Source: Orientallactaga sibirica (Eukaryota; Chordata; Mammalia; Rodentia; Dipodidae). Taken from it: a DNA stretch of 64,000 nucleotides. The stretch covers positions 12,072,501 through 12,136,500 of the forward strand of contig JAEOAD010000018.1 in NCBI GenBank assembly GCA_036365145.1, read 5' to 3'. Both the position numbers and the translations under genes were made by a program. Under the pieces are notes generated by a model. The model saw nothing but the letters and a program-made list of their open reading frames with translations, was not told the origin of the DNA and ran no database searches. Positions within the stretch are counted from its first letter, which is position 1, and the number at the start of each line of letters is the position of its first letter. Positions 35,536 to 47,859 of this stretch are shown here, piece by piece.

Positions 35536-37071
35536 AAGTTAGAAAAAACAATTCCACATATGAGAAGTCTTAAGGATACTTAATTTGTTTCACTTATATT
35601 CCTTCTTATGTATGGACAGAAATGACAATTGATAAAAATTTATCTAGCTCCATCTAAAAAGGTGCTTTAAATGAATATGAAACAAATATTCTATGTGGTG
35701 AGGAAAGGTGACATGAACCTCACAATACAGGCTGGTGAGACAAACCACCACAGCCACAGCTACTAATATATGTTAGTAGAGTCCATTCAGAAGGAAGCTA
35801 CAGGACACAAGCATTTGGCTAACAAGTATTTATAAGAAAGGGAGGCAGTCAAGTCGAGAATAACAGCTGAAAGTATGTGGGAAACAACACCAAAGGGTTA
35901 ATAAATACAGTACAATTAAGGGGTTGTGATTAAGACCCAATTTCTGGGCTGGCTAACACAGACTTGGATGTAGCCAGGTCATTTCATTCTACTTCTAATT
36001 CCTAAAAGTACACAAAATTAATTGATTGATTTTAGAATAATTTTAATTAGCATGTTTACTTGACTTAAAAATATATCCTTGACTTACTGCAGACCTTATT
36101 CAGAGAGTTTAGAACGAGGCCAAATAATACTAAAGAATATTAAAATTTATGGGAAAACCTTATGATTGATTTTACTTTAAATTATTTTTTAAAATCAACT
36201 GCATTTTGAATGAATCATATGTTTAGTCACTACCAAAATTTCTTCCAGTTTTATACAAGAAAATGTTGGCCAATTGCAGAGCCTCTGTCTATAGTCATAT
36301 GATATGGACTGATCTGGAGGAGGCGGAATGTCACTGGGGATGACTCAGAGCCCTGTACCAGAAGGGTGGAGTGGGTCTGCAGACCTAGCAAACAGCCAAA
36401 CACAATCCTTCTCAGGCACGACAAGTCAAAGGCAGAGCCCAACTTGTTTTTGAGGGGGGCAGTAACGCTTGCCCTATGAACGCAGCATACATAAAACAAA
36501 GCCATGGTCCATATAAATAACCATAGAGAGTAACAACGTACCCTACATCCTCCTTCTCCTCTTCCCACTGTCATTTGATTCTAAGAAGACAAAGTTAGTT
36601 CTGAGAACCTTCAGTCTTACCAAAAACAAGTGTCAAAGCAAGAAACAGAAGCTCAACACATACGGAGAAAGTGATGGGCTACTACTAAGGCTCACGTCTC
36701 TGTCTCTAATGCTTCCACACTCCTATGGGTCTTTCCACAGCCAAGTCAAGGTGCAGTGCAATATTTTATGTCCACTAGAAGTTTTGTTAAACTGACTAGG
36801 CCACACTAAAATTATTCTTATATACCCTATGTGTGACAGTTCCATAAGCATTTAACATTCTGAGTCTCTTTATTTCCCCCATTTCTATTTCTCTCAACAC
36901 CTACTGAGTTCTTTATTAATTTAAACAGAATCATGTTCTACTGCATTTAGTTCTTGGGATACACAACTTGGCTCTGATGTTGCCTTTAATGTCTCCGCAC
37001 TTTCCCTAAAGAAGGTAAAATTTGGTACATGCAAAAGAGTTTGTCATATGAAACCTGAAGTTTAAAAGATA
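35536..37071. other. Unique intronic stretch
   Basis: About 1.5 kb with no recognised repeat. The 107-codon minus-strand frame at 36251-36574 resembles no known protein. Confidence 0.5.
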
Positions 37072-37213
37072 TGGTTACCATGGCCATGCTAACAAATCCA
37101 TATTGCCCCTCTTCTGTATAGGAATTTTTCTACTAATCAATGATTAGATGTATACCCTAATGTACTTTCCATTTTACATGCAATATAGGCTGGTTACCGT
37201 TGCTATGGGAACC
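37072..37213. promoter_or_regulatory. Candidate intronic enhancer: X-box pair and TAAT palindrome
   Basis: GTTGCTATGGGAAC at 37199-37212 is a near-perfect RFX X-box (GTTGCCATGGAAAC type). GTTACCATGGCCAT at 37074-37087 has one good half-site. Between them is the exact 15-base palindrome CTAATCAATGATTAG (37133-37147), with two TAATC half-sites of the homeodomain type. The block is repeat-free. Function is inference from motifs only. Confidence 0.4.
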
Positions 37214-39214
37214 TTCATTTTTGCATTTACTGATTTTAATTCTGTGACATTTGCTGACTTTAGTACAATGTAAAGTTTATAAATATAACCTAAAGGTTTT
37301 GGAGGGTTTTTTCCAAGGATTCAATTTGCATAGCTAATTCCATCACAAATCTCTAGGTACATTAGAGTGAAAGGCATTAAACCAATCCTAACTACAGTAA
37401 TCAAGAAGCAACAGGCTATTTCCACAGACAACTACTTCTATTGATCCTCAGGCGTGTCCTCTCACTACACATATGCCCTATCGAATCAGTGATCCCTTTT
37501 CAATGTGGAGTTTGTACAGTGCCTTTATTTACTCAAAATGTCTTCAAATTTGCTGCCTCCTTTTATCTTCAGCATTAACGTGGTCAGAGAAACAGGCCAG
37601 ATAATGGTTGAGAGAACACTAATGACCTCACTCAGGAGACTACGTAGGATCCAGGGAAGCAATCTTTGACTGTCAACTGGAACTCCAGGATGCTCGTTCT
37701 CAATCATCCCCTTTCCCTTCATTGTTCCCAGTTTCCAGTCTTGGCATCTTGGGAATCTATAAGGGTTCCTGTGCATGGGATAAGCCCATGCTCTCTAACT
37801 GCCCTTCAAATTTGTTATGCTCTAAATATTGCTAATTTGCAGAAACAGAAACTGAGACCCAGTGTGCAAATTATCTAAAATCATCTAATATTTTACTGGT
37901 GAGTAACTGCATGGGTAACAGTTTGCTGAACTGACATGCATTTATAATGAGCACCCAATACTGCAAGGTTATTCTCATAAGCATGGTTGAAAACTCATGT
38001 CAGCATCATAGATCCACAAAGAAATCAATGACTTTGTGAGGCTCCTGTAGGGAAGCCAGACTCTAGCTTTCTGCATACACATAGAGCTATAAAAGAAAGC
38101 ATGCATAAGAAGCATTTCAGTGATGACTTGAAAGTCTATGCATACAACAAAAGGAACAAATTATCCAATATTTGTTGAGAATCTACATTGTGCCAGATGC
38201 TACTTAGCAATATTGGAAGAGTAAAGTGTCTACGGTTGTACATGAAGAAGAGGATAGTGGCTGAAAGAAAACACTAATGCCATACTTAAGGCTTAGAAGG
38301 AAAGGGAAGACAGGCCAATAACATGGCAATAGGCACAAGAGTGTCTCAAAGACAAGAGGCACTTGAGCATAGGACCACTAATAACTAAGGAGAACAAATA
38401 ATAAGACTCAAAACCGGCAAAGAGAACGAACACTCCATCTTTGCTTTAAAAACATAAAAGAGATGTTGAATAAACTGGTAAGCAATGAAGAGGTCATCAC
38501 AAATAAAGCAAGTTCGAAGCAGGAAGGAGGGATGTCGAGTAATACATCCAGGGAGGAAGAGAAGCTATCCAGAGTGGATGAGCACCCAGAATGTGCTGTC
38601 ACAGCAATTTCTGGGAAGAAGGTAGCATGAACATCATTAAACCAAATGCTGATTTAGGACTTGCAGATCCACGTGCATGCTGTTGACAAGAACAGATGCA
38701 GCTGTTGTCTTAGAAGGCCTCCTACTGAGTGTAATTCCAGTTGTGCTGGAGCTTGGAGGAGCCCTTCCTACCCAGCACCCTCTACAGCCAACCCACTGCC
38801 TATCAATCCTCTTTTACCTGGAAAAAAAGATAATATTCTGTTCTAACTTTAACTTGTCTTCCTGTATCTTCTTTTAAATCTTGCCAGATGATTCTTTTCA
38901 GCAGCCTGAAAAATGGTTTAAAAATGGCATTCCAGTCATATACCCTCCTTAAACCCCTAGCAAAACGTTACTCTTAGAATTTCAGAAAGAAAAAAAGCAA
39001 AGCAAATTAAAGAAAAGAAAAAAAAAAATACAGCTGAAACTGTGAGCCGGACCTCAGTACAACAGAGGCTGTCTCCAGCCTTGTCCTCAGTTCCAGATAG
39101 CATCCTGCATCTCCCTGCTATCTGAACTACAGATGGCTGCCCTTCCTGTCCTAGGATTCTAACCCTGGTCATTCTTCCTATAGGATGCTGTCTGGGCCTC
39201 ATTGTCTTACTTTT
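37214..39214. other. Mostly unique intronic stretch
   Basis: No gene recognised. A short MIR-like piece (CAGAAACAGAAACTGAGACC) lies near 37830-37900, and GTTGAGAATCTACATTGTGC near 38175 resembles another. The rest is unassigned. Confidence 0.5.
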
Positions 39215-39295
39215 CCAGTTAAATCCAATCTGTTCCTCAATCTCAGCTGAAACTTCACTTCCTTAAAGATTTCCTTGACCCCTATCATTGCCTCA
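39215..39295 (+). repeat. L2 LINE 3'-end fragment, sense
   Basis: CTCAGCTGAAACTTCACTTC and AAAGATTTCCTTGACCCC match the L2 end. It is cut off by the L1 that follows. Confidence 0.6.
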
Positions 39296-40140
39296 TTCGT
39301 TTTTAATAGTGTGTATTAATTTTACAAAATATTGGATTTTGTTGACATTCATACATGTATATATTTTTGTCATAATCCCCCCTGCTACCTGTCTTTTTCT
39401 TTGTCTAAATTGTCCCCATCTATTTTTATGTCTATTTTTAAAATCTATACTCTCCAAATGAAAGAAAACATGCAATATTTGTCTTCCCAAGTCTCGTTTA
39501 TTTCACTTAAACATGATCATCTCTAGTTCCATCCATTTTTGAAAAATGACATAATTTTATTCTCTTTTTTGTTTTATTTATTTGAGAGCAACAGACAGAC
39601 AGACAGAGAAAGAGGCAGATAGAGAAAGAGAGAGAGAATGGGCATACCAAGGCCTCCAGCCATGCAAATGAACTCCAGATGCATGTGCCACCTTGTGCAT
39701 GTGGCTTATGTGGGTCCTGGAGAATCGAGCCTTGAACTAGGGTCCTTAGGCTTCACAGGCAAGTGCTTAACCTCTAAGCCATCTCTCCAGGCCCATAATT
39801 TCATTCTTTATGGTTGAATAATCTTCCCTTATATAACTAGGCCACATTTTCTGCATGTGTTTATCTGTGGATGGGCACTTAGCTCATTGTACAACTTGCT
39901 ACTGTGGATAATGCTGCAATAAACATGGCTGTGCTGGTATCTCTGTTGTACACTGACTTAGATTCCTTCAGCTACAAACCCTACCTAGGACTGCCCTGGC
40001 CACTACTCCTACTGGTCTATGCCATGTTTCTTTATGCTTTCATAGAAACATGCTTGATTCTTCTAGCGAATTTATCCCATTGTGTTGCTCTGTCCATTGT
40101 AACTGCAACTAATTACAGTGAATAATTTTAATACATCTCT
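39296..40140 (-). mobile_element. L1 LINE relic, antisense, split by a SINE
   Basis: Read left to right it is the reverse of an L1 end. The 3' UTR-like part is at 39300-39480 (ACATTCATACATGTATATAT, then C-rich). ATCTCTAGTTCCATCCATTT follows, then after the SINE TTCATTCTTTATGGTTGAAT, CACATTTTCTGCATGTGTTT, GATGGGCACTTAGCTCATTG and TGCTGCAATAAACATGGCTG. These are classic L1 ORF2-end strings in reverse. It is 5' truncated and broken. Confidence 0.85.
39571..39797 (-). repeat. Dip-like SINE, antisense, nested in L1
   Basis: TTTTATTTATTTGAGAGCA, a (CAGA)n/GAGA block, AATGGGCATACCAAGGCCTC and CTAAGCCATCTCTCCAGGCCC. ATAATTTTATTC on the left and ATAATTTCATTC on the right are its target-site copies. 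Confidence 0.93.
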
Positions 40141-41229
40141 CTTACTTGTTTGCAAGCATTCTTCAATAAGGCCCCTGTCTGATTTTGCACAACAATGAAT
40201 GCTAAGGTTTGATCCTGCTCCCTCTGGATGGGCCACATGAGGGAAGAAGGATAACCTACATGGATCTGTTCAAGAGCAACACACGCTCAGGCCCGCACCG
40301 GCCTCTTCACACCCGACTCTCTGGTTCGCCAACTTGCACGTGGCAGGTTGTGGGATGTTTTTAGCCTCCATAATCATGTGACCCTATATGTTATAAGTCT
40401 GTCTCTCTGCATATATATCCTACTGGTCTATGGAGAGTTCTGACAATACAGATAGGACAAAACAAAGAGAAGAGTGTTTCCCCAGAAACAGGTTCTTCTG
40501 ACTTCAGGCTGAAACTTCTAAAATGTGAGCCAAAATGAGCCTTTTTTGGAAAGTCTTCTCTTCTTTGTTCTCTTGGTGGGAAGCGGGCAGTGCAGGGCTG
40601 GAGCATGTGACCTGTGGCAGCAGGACCTCCTCTGTGTATGCAACAATCTGAGGCCAGCCAGATGTCCCAGTCCTGCCCCAGACCTGTTTGATTGGTGGTC
40701 TTGGGGCTTCTTTCCTCATACCAACATGTGCTTATTCACCGCTAACAAATCTAAATCCAGAAGCACCTGTGATACCATTTCCAGCCTTCTCCTTGACACA
40801 CAACCCCTCCAATATGCACTATATTCTAAGGGTAATAGATTGTATCATCTTGAAATTTTGTGCACAATGAATGTTTAGGGAACATCAATTGGGGGATTGT
40901 AGGCCAGGGAGAGGAAGAGACCAGGCAACTCTTCTTGTACACACAAGGGCTCATGCAACTCACTCTGAAACAAAGTGTCATGTAATTCACATAGACTTCT
41001 TCTACCTGTCCTGCCCAGAAGCCTGGAATGGGGCCTGTTTATGTGAAACTTGCATTTAAACTCCTCTGGTCTTATTTATTCAGTTAAGAATGTTCTAGAC
41101 TACCTCTTCTGCCTCTGGCTGTGGGTTCTGTATTTCTGATACAAGTATGGTCTCTGAGCTCAAAGAGTCCAAAGGGTGTGACTCTCACAGTGGATCTCAG
41201 TATACACACAAAGATAGGAGCCACTGAGA
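40141..41229. other. Unique intronic sequence
   Basis: No repeat recognised. The frame at 40525-40878 (117 codons) resembles no known protein. Confidence 0.5.
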
Positions 41230-41415
41230 AACCTGAGACCTGTGCAGGCCTCAGTTTCCTCACCTGCTAAATGAGGTACTGTCTGGAGAGTTGAGAACTA
41301 AGCGTCTGATCAGGAATTGGGCACAACTGCATTCAAATCACAATGTGGCTCTTGTTGGCTATGAAACCCTGGGATGTTGACAAAGCCTCTTTCAACCTTA
41401 GTTTTCTTATCAGAA
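41230..41415 (+). repeat. MIR SINE relics, sense
   Basis: GGCCTCAGTTTCCTCACCTG followed by TAAATGAGG is a MIR piece. AACTGCATTCAAATCACAAT and GAAACCCTGGGATGTTGAC form a second, overlapping or rearranged piece ending TTAGTTTTCTTATC. Confidence 0.65.
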
Positions 41416-41423
41416 AAACATCA

Positions 41424-41594
41424 GCTGGGCATGGTGGCGCACGCCTTTAATCCCAGCACTCGGGAGGCAGAGGTAGGAGGATCACCGTGAGTTCGAGGCC
41501 ACCCCGAGAATACAGAGTGAATTCCAGGTCAGCCTGGGCTAGAATGAGACCCTACCTCGAAAAAAAACCCAAAAAACAAAAACAAAAAACAAAA
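41424..41594 (+). repeat. B1 SINE, sense, young-looking, with target-site duplication
   Basis: GCTGGGCATGGTGGCGCACG through GAGTTCGAGGCCACCCCGAG and GAGACCCTACCTCG to an A-rich tail. CpGs are still present and AGAAAAACAT flanks it at 41412-41421 and 41595-41604. This is the least decayed B1 in the window. Confidence 0.96.
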
Positions 41595-41604
41595 AGAAAA
41601 ACAT

Positions 41605-42223
41605 GGAAATCCTCAGAGCTGTGTGCTCACCTGAGATAGTAATATAACAGCACTTATACAATGGGCAGGCACAAGGCAAAAACTCAGTAATGTCCACCAT
41701 ATTTATCATTGTTCCTGTCTTGTTCTCATCTAGTCCCCTGCATTGTTTTATTCATTCCTAAGTGTTCAAGATTGCCTAGCTCTATACCATAGCTGGAGGC
41801 GGGGGATTTGGCCTTTTTTTTTTTAATCCACTATGTAATAACCTAAAAGAGTCAAATTGTTATGGCCAACATCTTGTTAAGGATTAAATTTTCTACCTAG
41901 ACTCGGACAATTTCTCATGGCCAAGAAAATAAAATGGATTAATTTTGTGGGATCTTAGCTTTTAAATGGGCTTAGGAGATCTGCCTTTTAACTTTTTCCT
42001 TCTTCCAAGGTTTAGATTACAGTTGGTTAAGGGACATGGTTGCAGTTGTCATGAGGGCATTAAAACTTCCTACTTCTATCTCCCTCTTTGAGGATATTGA
42101 AGGACTTTAATTCCTCCAAAGATCATCAGATACATATAGCATTGTGAAGAAGTGAACGGTGCCTTAACTCAGAAAGATTAGTAATTGTATCAATTGATGA
42201 CATAATATAAGAAACTTAGAGTG

Positions 42224-42267
<44 letters not shown>

Positions 42268-44489
42268 TAGTGTTTCTCAATAGCAAAATCCCTGGTGAGA
42301 CAACTCCTAATCTTGCTGCCAATCACATTGCATAACTAGACACTGAGCTGGTGGTTTCCTCTGTTAAGCTGTGCACATCCTGAGGGCAGGCCTTTCTTGT
42401 AGTTCTCTGCCACTGAGCAAATAATAAAGAAACCCAGTAGCTAAGGAGCAATGAGTGAGCCAATGCAGTTCCATCTGAGATACCACAGAATGCTGCTGTG
42501 AATGCTACTTCCCTAAGGCATTGAAAACCAAAGCCACAATAAAACTAACAGCCGAGTTCTTTCTTCCCTGCCCTTTCCTTGTCTCCATTAAAAAAAAAAA
42601 AAAAAAAAGACAGGAAATGTAGAATTAGGACTGGAAACCATTCCCTATCATTCTCTATCCACCTCCTCCATCTTCTCATCATGCCTAGAGTATCCGGTAT
42701 TCCTTCAAGGCGGTCTCCAGAGAGTGGGTTATAAAGGCCTGAGCTCCTTGTAATACAGTGGAGTGAATTAAGGTTTAGATCTGAGTTTCTAACTATAAAT
42801 GTCTTGACATATTTCCTTTCAGACAAGCTCCTGGAAATATAATAAACTATATTTTAATATTTATTTGTTTCAAATATGGTATTTTTTTCAACAGATAAAT
42901 GTAAAGTTTGAGTCTGGAAAAAAAATGGGTTTAAATCACCATCCCAGCAAGCAGTTTAAAAATACTGCACACAAGTGATCATTTCAACGCAGTTTAATGC
43001 ACTCAGCCAACAGGCATTAACAGTCTTTTCATAATAACTTAACACCTTAAGCTTATTTTCTAGTCTTGGTTCAGATGAATTTTAACCTTTTTGGAAAAAA
43101 AAAAAAAAAAACCTGATGGTACTGGACACCCCCTGAACTCTGTAATTTTAGTACATCCTGCATTTGCATTTGAGCTACTTTTATGATGACAGGAAAAAAC
43201 AATCACTGGGCCTTCCTCTGGGGTTCAGGTTCTAAGACAATGGTACACAGAACATTTGCAGGCAACAGGGCCTTTCCAGCTCTAGCCAGTCTGTGTGTGG
43301 AAAAGCAAGATATCAGACACTATGACTCAGCAAGATCCTCACACCCAAGAAGACAGGAGAAAAACTGCAGAGGAGGCTCCACAGAAAATCAAAACTGCTC
43401 TTGACCTTGATTTTATGTTCCAGCAGAAACCAATAGTCCACCTCCATGCAATCACCTCCCCAAGCAGAAGAGAGAACCTTGGAGTTCCTATCTGCCTTAA
43501 TCTGGAGAAGTGCAGGGAGGAAACAGGCTCAGGAAAGGGAAAGACTTCTCCAAGGCCTCGGGCTTCAGCTTAAAGAGGGAGGAAAATGAGAAGCATTGCA
43601 GAAAAACACTTAGAAAATTAACAAGAGCCTATAGCTTGTAACAAACATCAAGGCCTATGCAGGGAAGAGTATAGCCAACTCCTAGATCCCCTCCTGAACC
43701 TGGTAATCTTATCTACCCTGTCCCATTTAGCACCAGGAATGTCCTCTGATGTGGACAAACAGTTCTGCACGTTTGACCAACATGGACACTACCTCTCAGA
43801 GATTCGAGTTGCATTTCTTGTGAGTGGGGCAGGGTCTCTCTTCATTTTCCCTTCCCCTTTGACTTACTGCCACGTCACTGCAAGGTCCTTGACCATGCTG
43901 GCTTCCAGCTGAGGATGTTTTCCCAGAAACAGTAGCAAGTCTCTCTGATTTCCAACCCCCCACAAAAAAAAAAAAAAAAAATACTCAATTCTGTTGAGGC
44001 AGGAGGAAGACTATGGATCAAACACTCTGAAAAGGAACTGCTCAAAGTTTCATGTGCCACAGTGGGACCACAATAATGCACAAAATAAAGTACAACAGGG
44101 CAAATTATATAACCTTGGCTTATAGTAATTTTGCATCTTTAAAAATTACCAAGAAAATCTATCTTTTGCCACAGATACACAGGCTAAAAATAGCTCAGGC
44201 AGTCAGCAAGCATGTAGAATTTTTCTGCAATGCATCTCCCCATCCACTCTGCAGACAACGTGTTCTAAGAGAGACATCAGTCCTTCCTCCACAAGGAGCC
44301 AGAAAGGTCTTGAGTGAGAGAAGATCATATGGTTTCACTCTGGACCAAAACACCTCTATTAATTTCCTCTGCCCAATCTTAGAAGCCAATGCTGACTAGA
44401 TTTTTGCTAAATACCAGGACTTACCTTTAGGACTTTTTTTTTGTTGTTGTTTTGCCTTAAATTTCCTGGGTGTGGAGGGGCAACAACCT
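41605..44489. other. Mostly unique intronic stretch with simple repeats
   Basis: Contains (GT)19 at 42227-42264 and A-runs near 42590-42608, 43096-43111 and 43965-43981. No gene recognised; minus frame 42545-42826 and plus frame 43295-43573 look like chance. Confidence 0.5.
42227..42264 (+). repeat. (GT)n microsatellite
   Basis: About 19 perfect GT units. Confidence 0.97.
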
Positions 44490-44590
44490 ATGAATAGGAA
44501 ATACTATTAACCCATTTTTCAGAGGGGAAAATTAAGTCACAGAGAAGCTAATGTGTGTACTTGCTCTCTAAAATCCATCTGACAGTCTCT
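44490..44590 (-). repeat. MIR SINE relic, antisense
   Basis: ACTATTAACCCATTTTTCAG, AGGGGAAAATTAAGTCACAG and AGAAGCTAA follow the reversed MIR 3' half. Confidence 0.7.
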
Positions 44591-45369
44591 AGATGAGGAA
44601 GCCCTACAATAGCCCTGGCTGGCTTCACACTCAGGCGCCGCTTCCTATGCAGATGTATTTCTTTCTGCTATTACCAACCCCATCCTTTAAACATACTTAT
44701 ACTGATGTAGGGCTTGAGTAATGGCTGTCCTTTCTCAGCTCTTAGTGGACTTGACTTGGGGGCTGAGATGATGGAAAAATCAATGGCTACCAAAGCAGTG
44801 CCTGAGTCAGTGGCTCTCAAATTTGTGGTCACATGCCTACCAGCAATTAAGGAATTCAGATAAGGCATGAGTTAGTGAAAATAGATTTATTAAATGGATA
44901 GTTATATTTAATTAATAATTTAAATATTGATTTATTAAATAGATGGCTCAAGTGAGAGGGACAATGAGAAAGGCCGGTGGGGGGCAGTATTGGGGGTTTA
45001 TTATGGAAGTAGGTAAAGACAGGTAATCTCTATTGAGATGGGTGGTGTTGTTCGTGTGCAGTGGGCTGAACCAGTGAGGGGGCCACACTCTCTGCACATG
45101 TTTTGTTGGCCCAATTGGGAAACTGGTCAGGCTAGCTCCACAAACCAGGGAGGTGATCAAGCACCATGATCACAGCCACTTTGTCCTCCACTCTGTCCCC
45201 CAAGTGGATATCTTCATTTCAAAGTCTACTGGATGACTCTCCCTTTTTTTTTCCTTTTTGTCCTAGAGTTACCTATGGCTCTTATGGGTTAAATGGCTGG
45301 CTTGTAATTCACCGTGAAAGCTGTGCTGGAGGAGTTAATTCCTATCACCCTAGCCCAAGCCAAGCTTAA
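44591..45369. other. Unique intronic sequence
   Basis: Nothing recognised. Confidence 0.5.
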
Positions 45370-45600
45370 ATCTCCACCCTTCAAATATAGAAATTGAAGG
45401 CTCAATTTCTTTGCATTTGCTGTTTCTTCTACCTAAAACACCCTTCCAAATATCCTTCCTGAGGTGGCAAACTCCCACTCACCCATCTAAGAACTCCCTT
45501 TCCCATACATCCTTACTGTATCCTCACAAAGTTCTTATTAGACAGGAATGCTGGCTGCTCCATCTCTAGACCAGGGACACTACATATGGAAGATGTTCAG
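45370..45600 (+). repeat. L2 LINE 3'-end relic, sense
   Basis: TTGCTGTTTCTTCTACCTAA, AACACCCTTCC and ACTCACCCATCTAAGAACTC follow the L2 end; the last part GGGACACTACATATGG also fits. Confidence 0.5.
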
Positions 45601-45639
45601 TCTCCATTAAACAAGGACGTCACAGTAGTAATACAGGCA

Positions 45640-45740
45640 CAATGCTAAGTAAGCACTGTATGAAAACAATCTCACACAGGCTTCGCAAGGCAGAGACTTG
45701 GATTCTATCACCATTCCCCTCTTAGCATGAGGATGAAAGA
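45640..45740 (-). repeat. MIR SINE relic, antisense
   Basis: AATGCTAAGTAAGCACTGTA, AACAATCTCACACAGGC, CCATTCCCCTCTTAGCATGA and GGATGAAAGAGACC are MIR-like in reverse. Confidence 0.5.
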
Positions 45741-46558
45741 GACCAAGATGTGTACATACCCTGACCTTAATGCTACACCACCAAGTAAAGAAATAAATTT
45801 GCATGACTTGGGGAGCTAAGCACTTAATGCAAATGCTGCAGTAGGGGCATAACCTACCATTTCCTAGTAACAATATGAGACTTATTTACAGAATGCATAT
45901 TACCTACATAAAAACAGTGATAACTTAGAAGCTAATTACAAAATGGTAGCCTCTGTGAAATGTGCCTTTTAAAAAGGATGGCTATTGGACACAGTGGATA
46001 TCAACTGCCATGATAAATGAGAGCATGAATAAGATAGTACCTGACCTCAGGGTTCCTTCCATCCATCCCAGTGAGGACAATAAAATAACATGCATACAGC
46101 TCAGGACACTGTCCAATCTGAAGGTATCCTTTTTCTCCTTGACCCAAAGACATGTTTGTCAAACAGGGTCATAACTTAGCCAGAGTGGCTTGTTTTAGCT
46201 CAACCTGATTTAGCAGTTTTAACTCCTTCTTCCCAGTATGAATTGTGCAAAAGCCTGTTTAATATACAGACGTTGTGCAAGGTTGTCTGCTTCTTCACAC
46301 CGAAATAATACAAAAGAAACAAAGCAGGGTGGGTGTCTGCCTCACATAGGTATGGGTGTCTGTCTCAAAAAATGAGAGCCCTGGATCCAGGATTTTTGAC
46401 TAGACTAAAGGTAAATGGTAATCACAACAGTCACCTCAAATAACTCCATGCCCACGTTCTTCACTTTACTGGGGGAGAAGGTTGAATGCTAAGAATATTG
46501 AACCCACTGAGTAAATATGGTAGAAGGGACCAAATAATCTATACATATAAACACATAT
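45741..46558. other. Unique intronic sequence
   Basis: Nothing recognised. Confidence 0.5.
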
Positions 46559-46614
46559 ATACACACACACACACACACATATACGTGGACATTTATGTAT
46601 AACATTTAATTTAT

Positions 46615-46655
<41 letters not shown>
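46559..46655. repeat. (AC)n, (TA)n and (TG)n microsatellites
   Basis: AC run at 46559-46580, TA at 46614-46626 and TG at 46627-46655. The AC and TG parts face each other and could pair across about 46 bases. Confidence 0.95.
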
Positions 46656-46657
<2 letters not shown>

Positions 46658-46756
46658 CATGCATGTTATACTGAGCATATACATGTGCTATGTGGCATTA
46701 GTTTTCAAAACAAGAACAGATGTTTGAATAATTTAGGAAACTAGAATTACATTTTT

Positions 46757-47136
46757 GGGGGTGTGTATGTGTGCTGTGTGTGTGTGTGTGTGTGTGTGCT
46801 GTGTGCAGTATATGCACATGGTGTGTGCAGATGCATGTGCCCCATGCGTATGCATGGGGAGGCTAGGAAGACCATCAGGTACCCTTCTCTATCACGCATC
46901 AGCTTGTTTCCTTGAGATAGAGTCTCTCACTGATCCTGGAGCTGCTCTTTTTGGTTAGACTGGCTGCGCAGGGAACCCCAGCAATTTGCTGGTCTCCGTT
47001 CCCTGTAGGAGAGGAGTTGCAGGTGTGCGTAGCCATGCCCAGTTATGTATATAAGTATGGGGAATTGAACTGAGGATGAGTCAGGTTCTCATACTTGCTC
47101 AGCAAGCTCTTACCCACTGAGCCATTTCCCCAGCTT
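46757..47136 (-). repeat. B4-type SINE, antisense, with (GT)n tail
   Basis: GT-rich start (46757-46803), then CTTGAGATAGAGTCTCTCAC, a degraded B1 part ending GCAGGTGTGCGTAGCCATGC, then GGGAATTGAACTGAGGATG and TACCCACTGAGCCATTTCCC. Confidence 0.8.
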
Positions 47137-47368
47137 CTGGAATTACACTATAAGAAGATTTAAAGAGAAGATGAAATGTCTATGATTTCAGTTGACAGAA
47201 TTGGATTCACAGGGATGCTCCATGTGCTTTTGAGATGTAAAGTTGATGTTTGTGTATGAGTACACTAAATCTATTTGTTAAAATGGTAACAGCAATCTGT
47301 ATTTATATTTTACAAATATTCTACATTGACAATGTACAGATGCTTTTTTTAAATAAAAGGCATTTTTA

Positions 47369-47560
47369 GGGCTGGAGACATGGCTTAGCAGTTTAGGCCA
47401 TTGCTTGTGAAACCTAAGGACCCCAGTTCGATTCTCCAGGTCCCATGTAAGCCAGATGCACAGGAGGGCACACACGTCTAGAGTTTATTTGCAGTGGCTA
47501 GAGGCCCTGGCGAATCCATTCTCACTCTCCCTCTCTATCTTTCCCTCTCTCTGTCTCAAA

Positions 47561-47591
<31 letters not shown>

Positions 47592-47594
47592 ATA
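47369..47594 (+). repeat. Dip-like SINE, sense
   Basis: AGGGCTGGAGACATGGCTTA, CAGTTCGATTCTCCAGG, TAAGCCAGATGCACAGGAGG, TTTGCAGTGGCTAGAGGCCC, a CT-rich block and an (AAAT)n tail at 47561-47594. Confidence 0.94.
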
Positions 47595-47619
47595 TCAAAT
47601 CTTTTTTTAAAAGCATTTT

Positions 47620-47837
47620 ATTTTTATTTATTTATTTGATTTTTACTTATTTATTTATTAGAGACAGAAAGAGGGAGAGTGAGAATAGGCATGCCAGGGC
47701 CTACAGCCACTGCAGATGAACTCTAAATGCATGAGCCACCATGAGCATCTGGCTTACATGGGACCTGGAGAATCGAACCAGAGTCCTTAGGCTTCATAGG
47801 CATGTGCCTTAACCACTAAGTTATCTCTCCAGCCCAC
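47620..47837 (-). repeat. Dip-like SINE, antisense
   Basis: ATTTATTTATTTGATTTTTA, GAATAGGCATGCCAGGGCC, CATCTGGCTTACATGGGACC and AGTTATCTCTCCAGCCC. It lies tail to tail with the copy at 47369-47594. Confidence 0.93.
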
Positions 47838-47859
47838 ATTTTTATTTTTAAATATTTAA

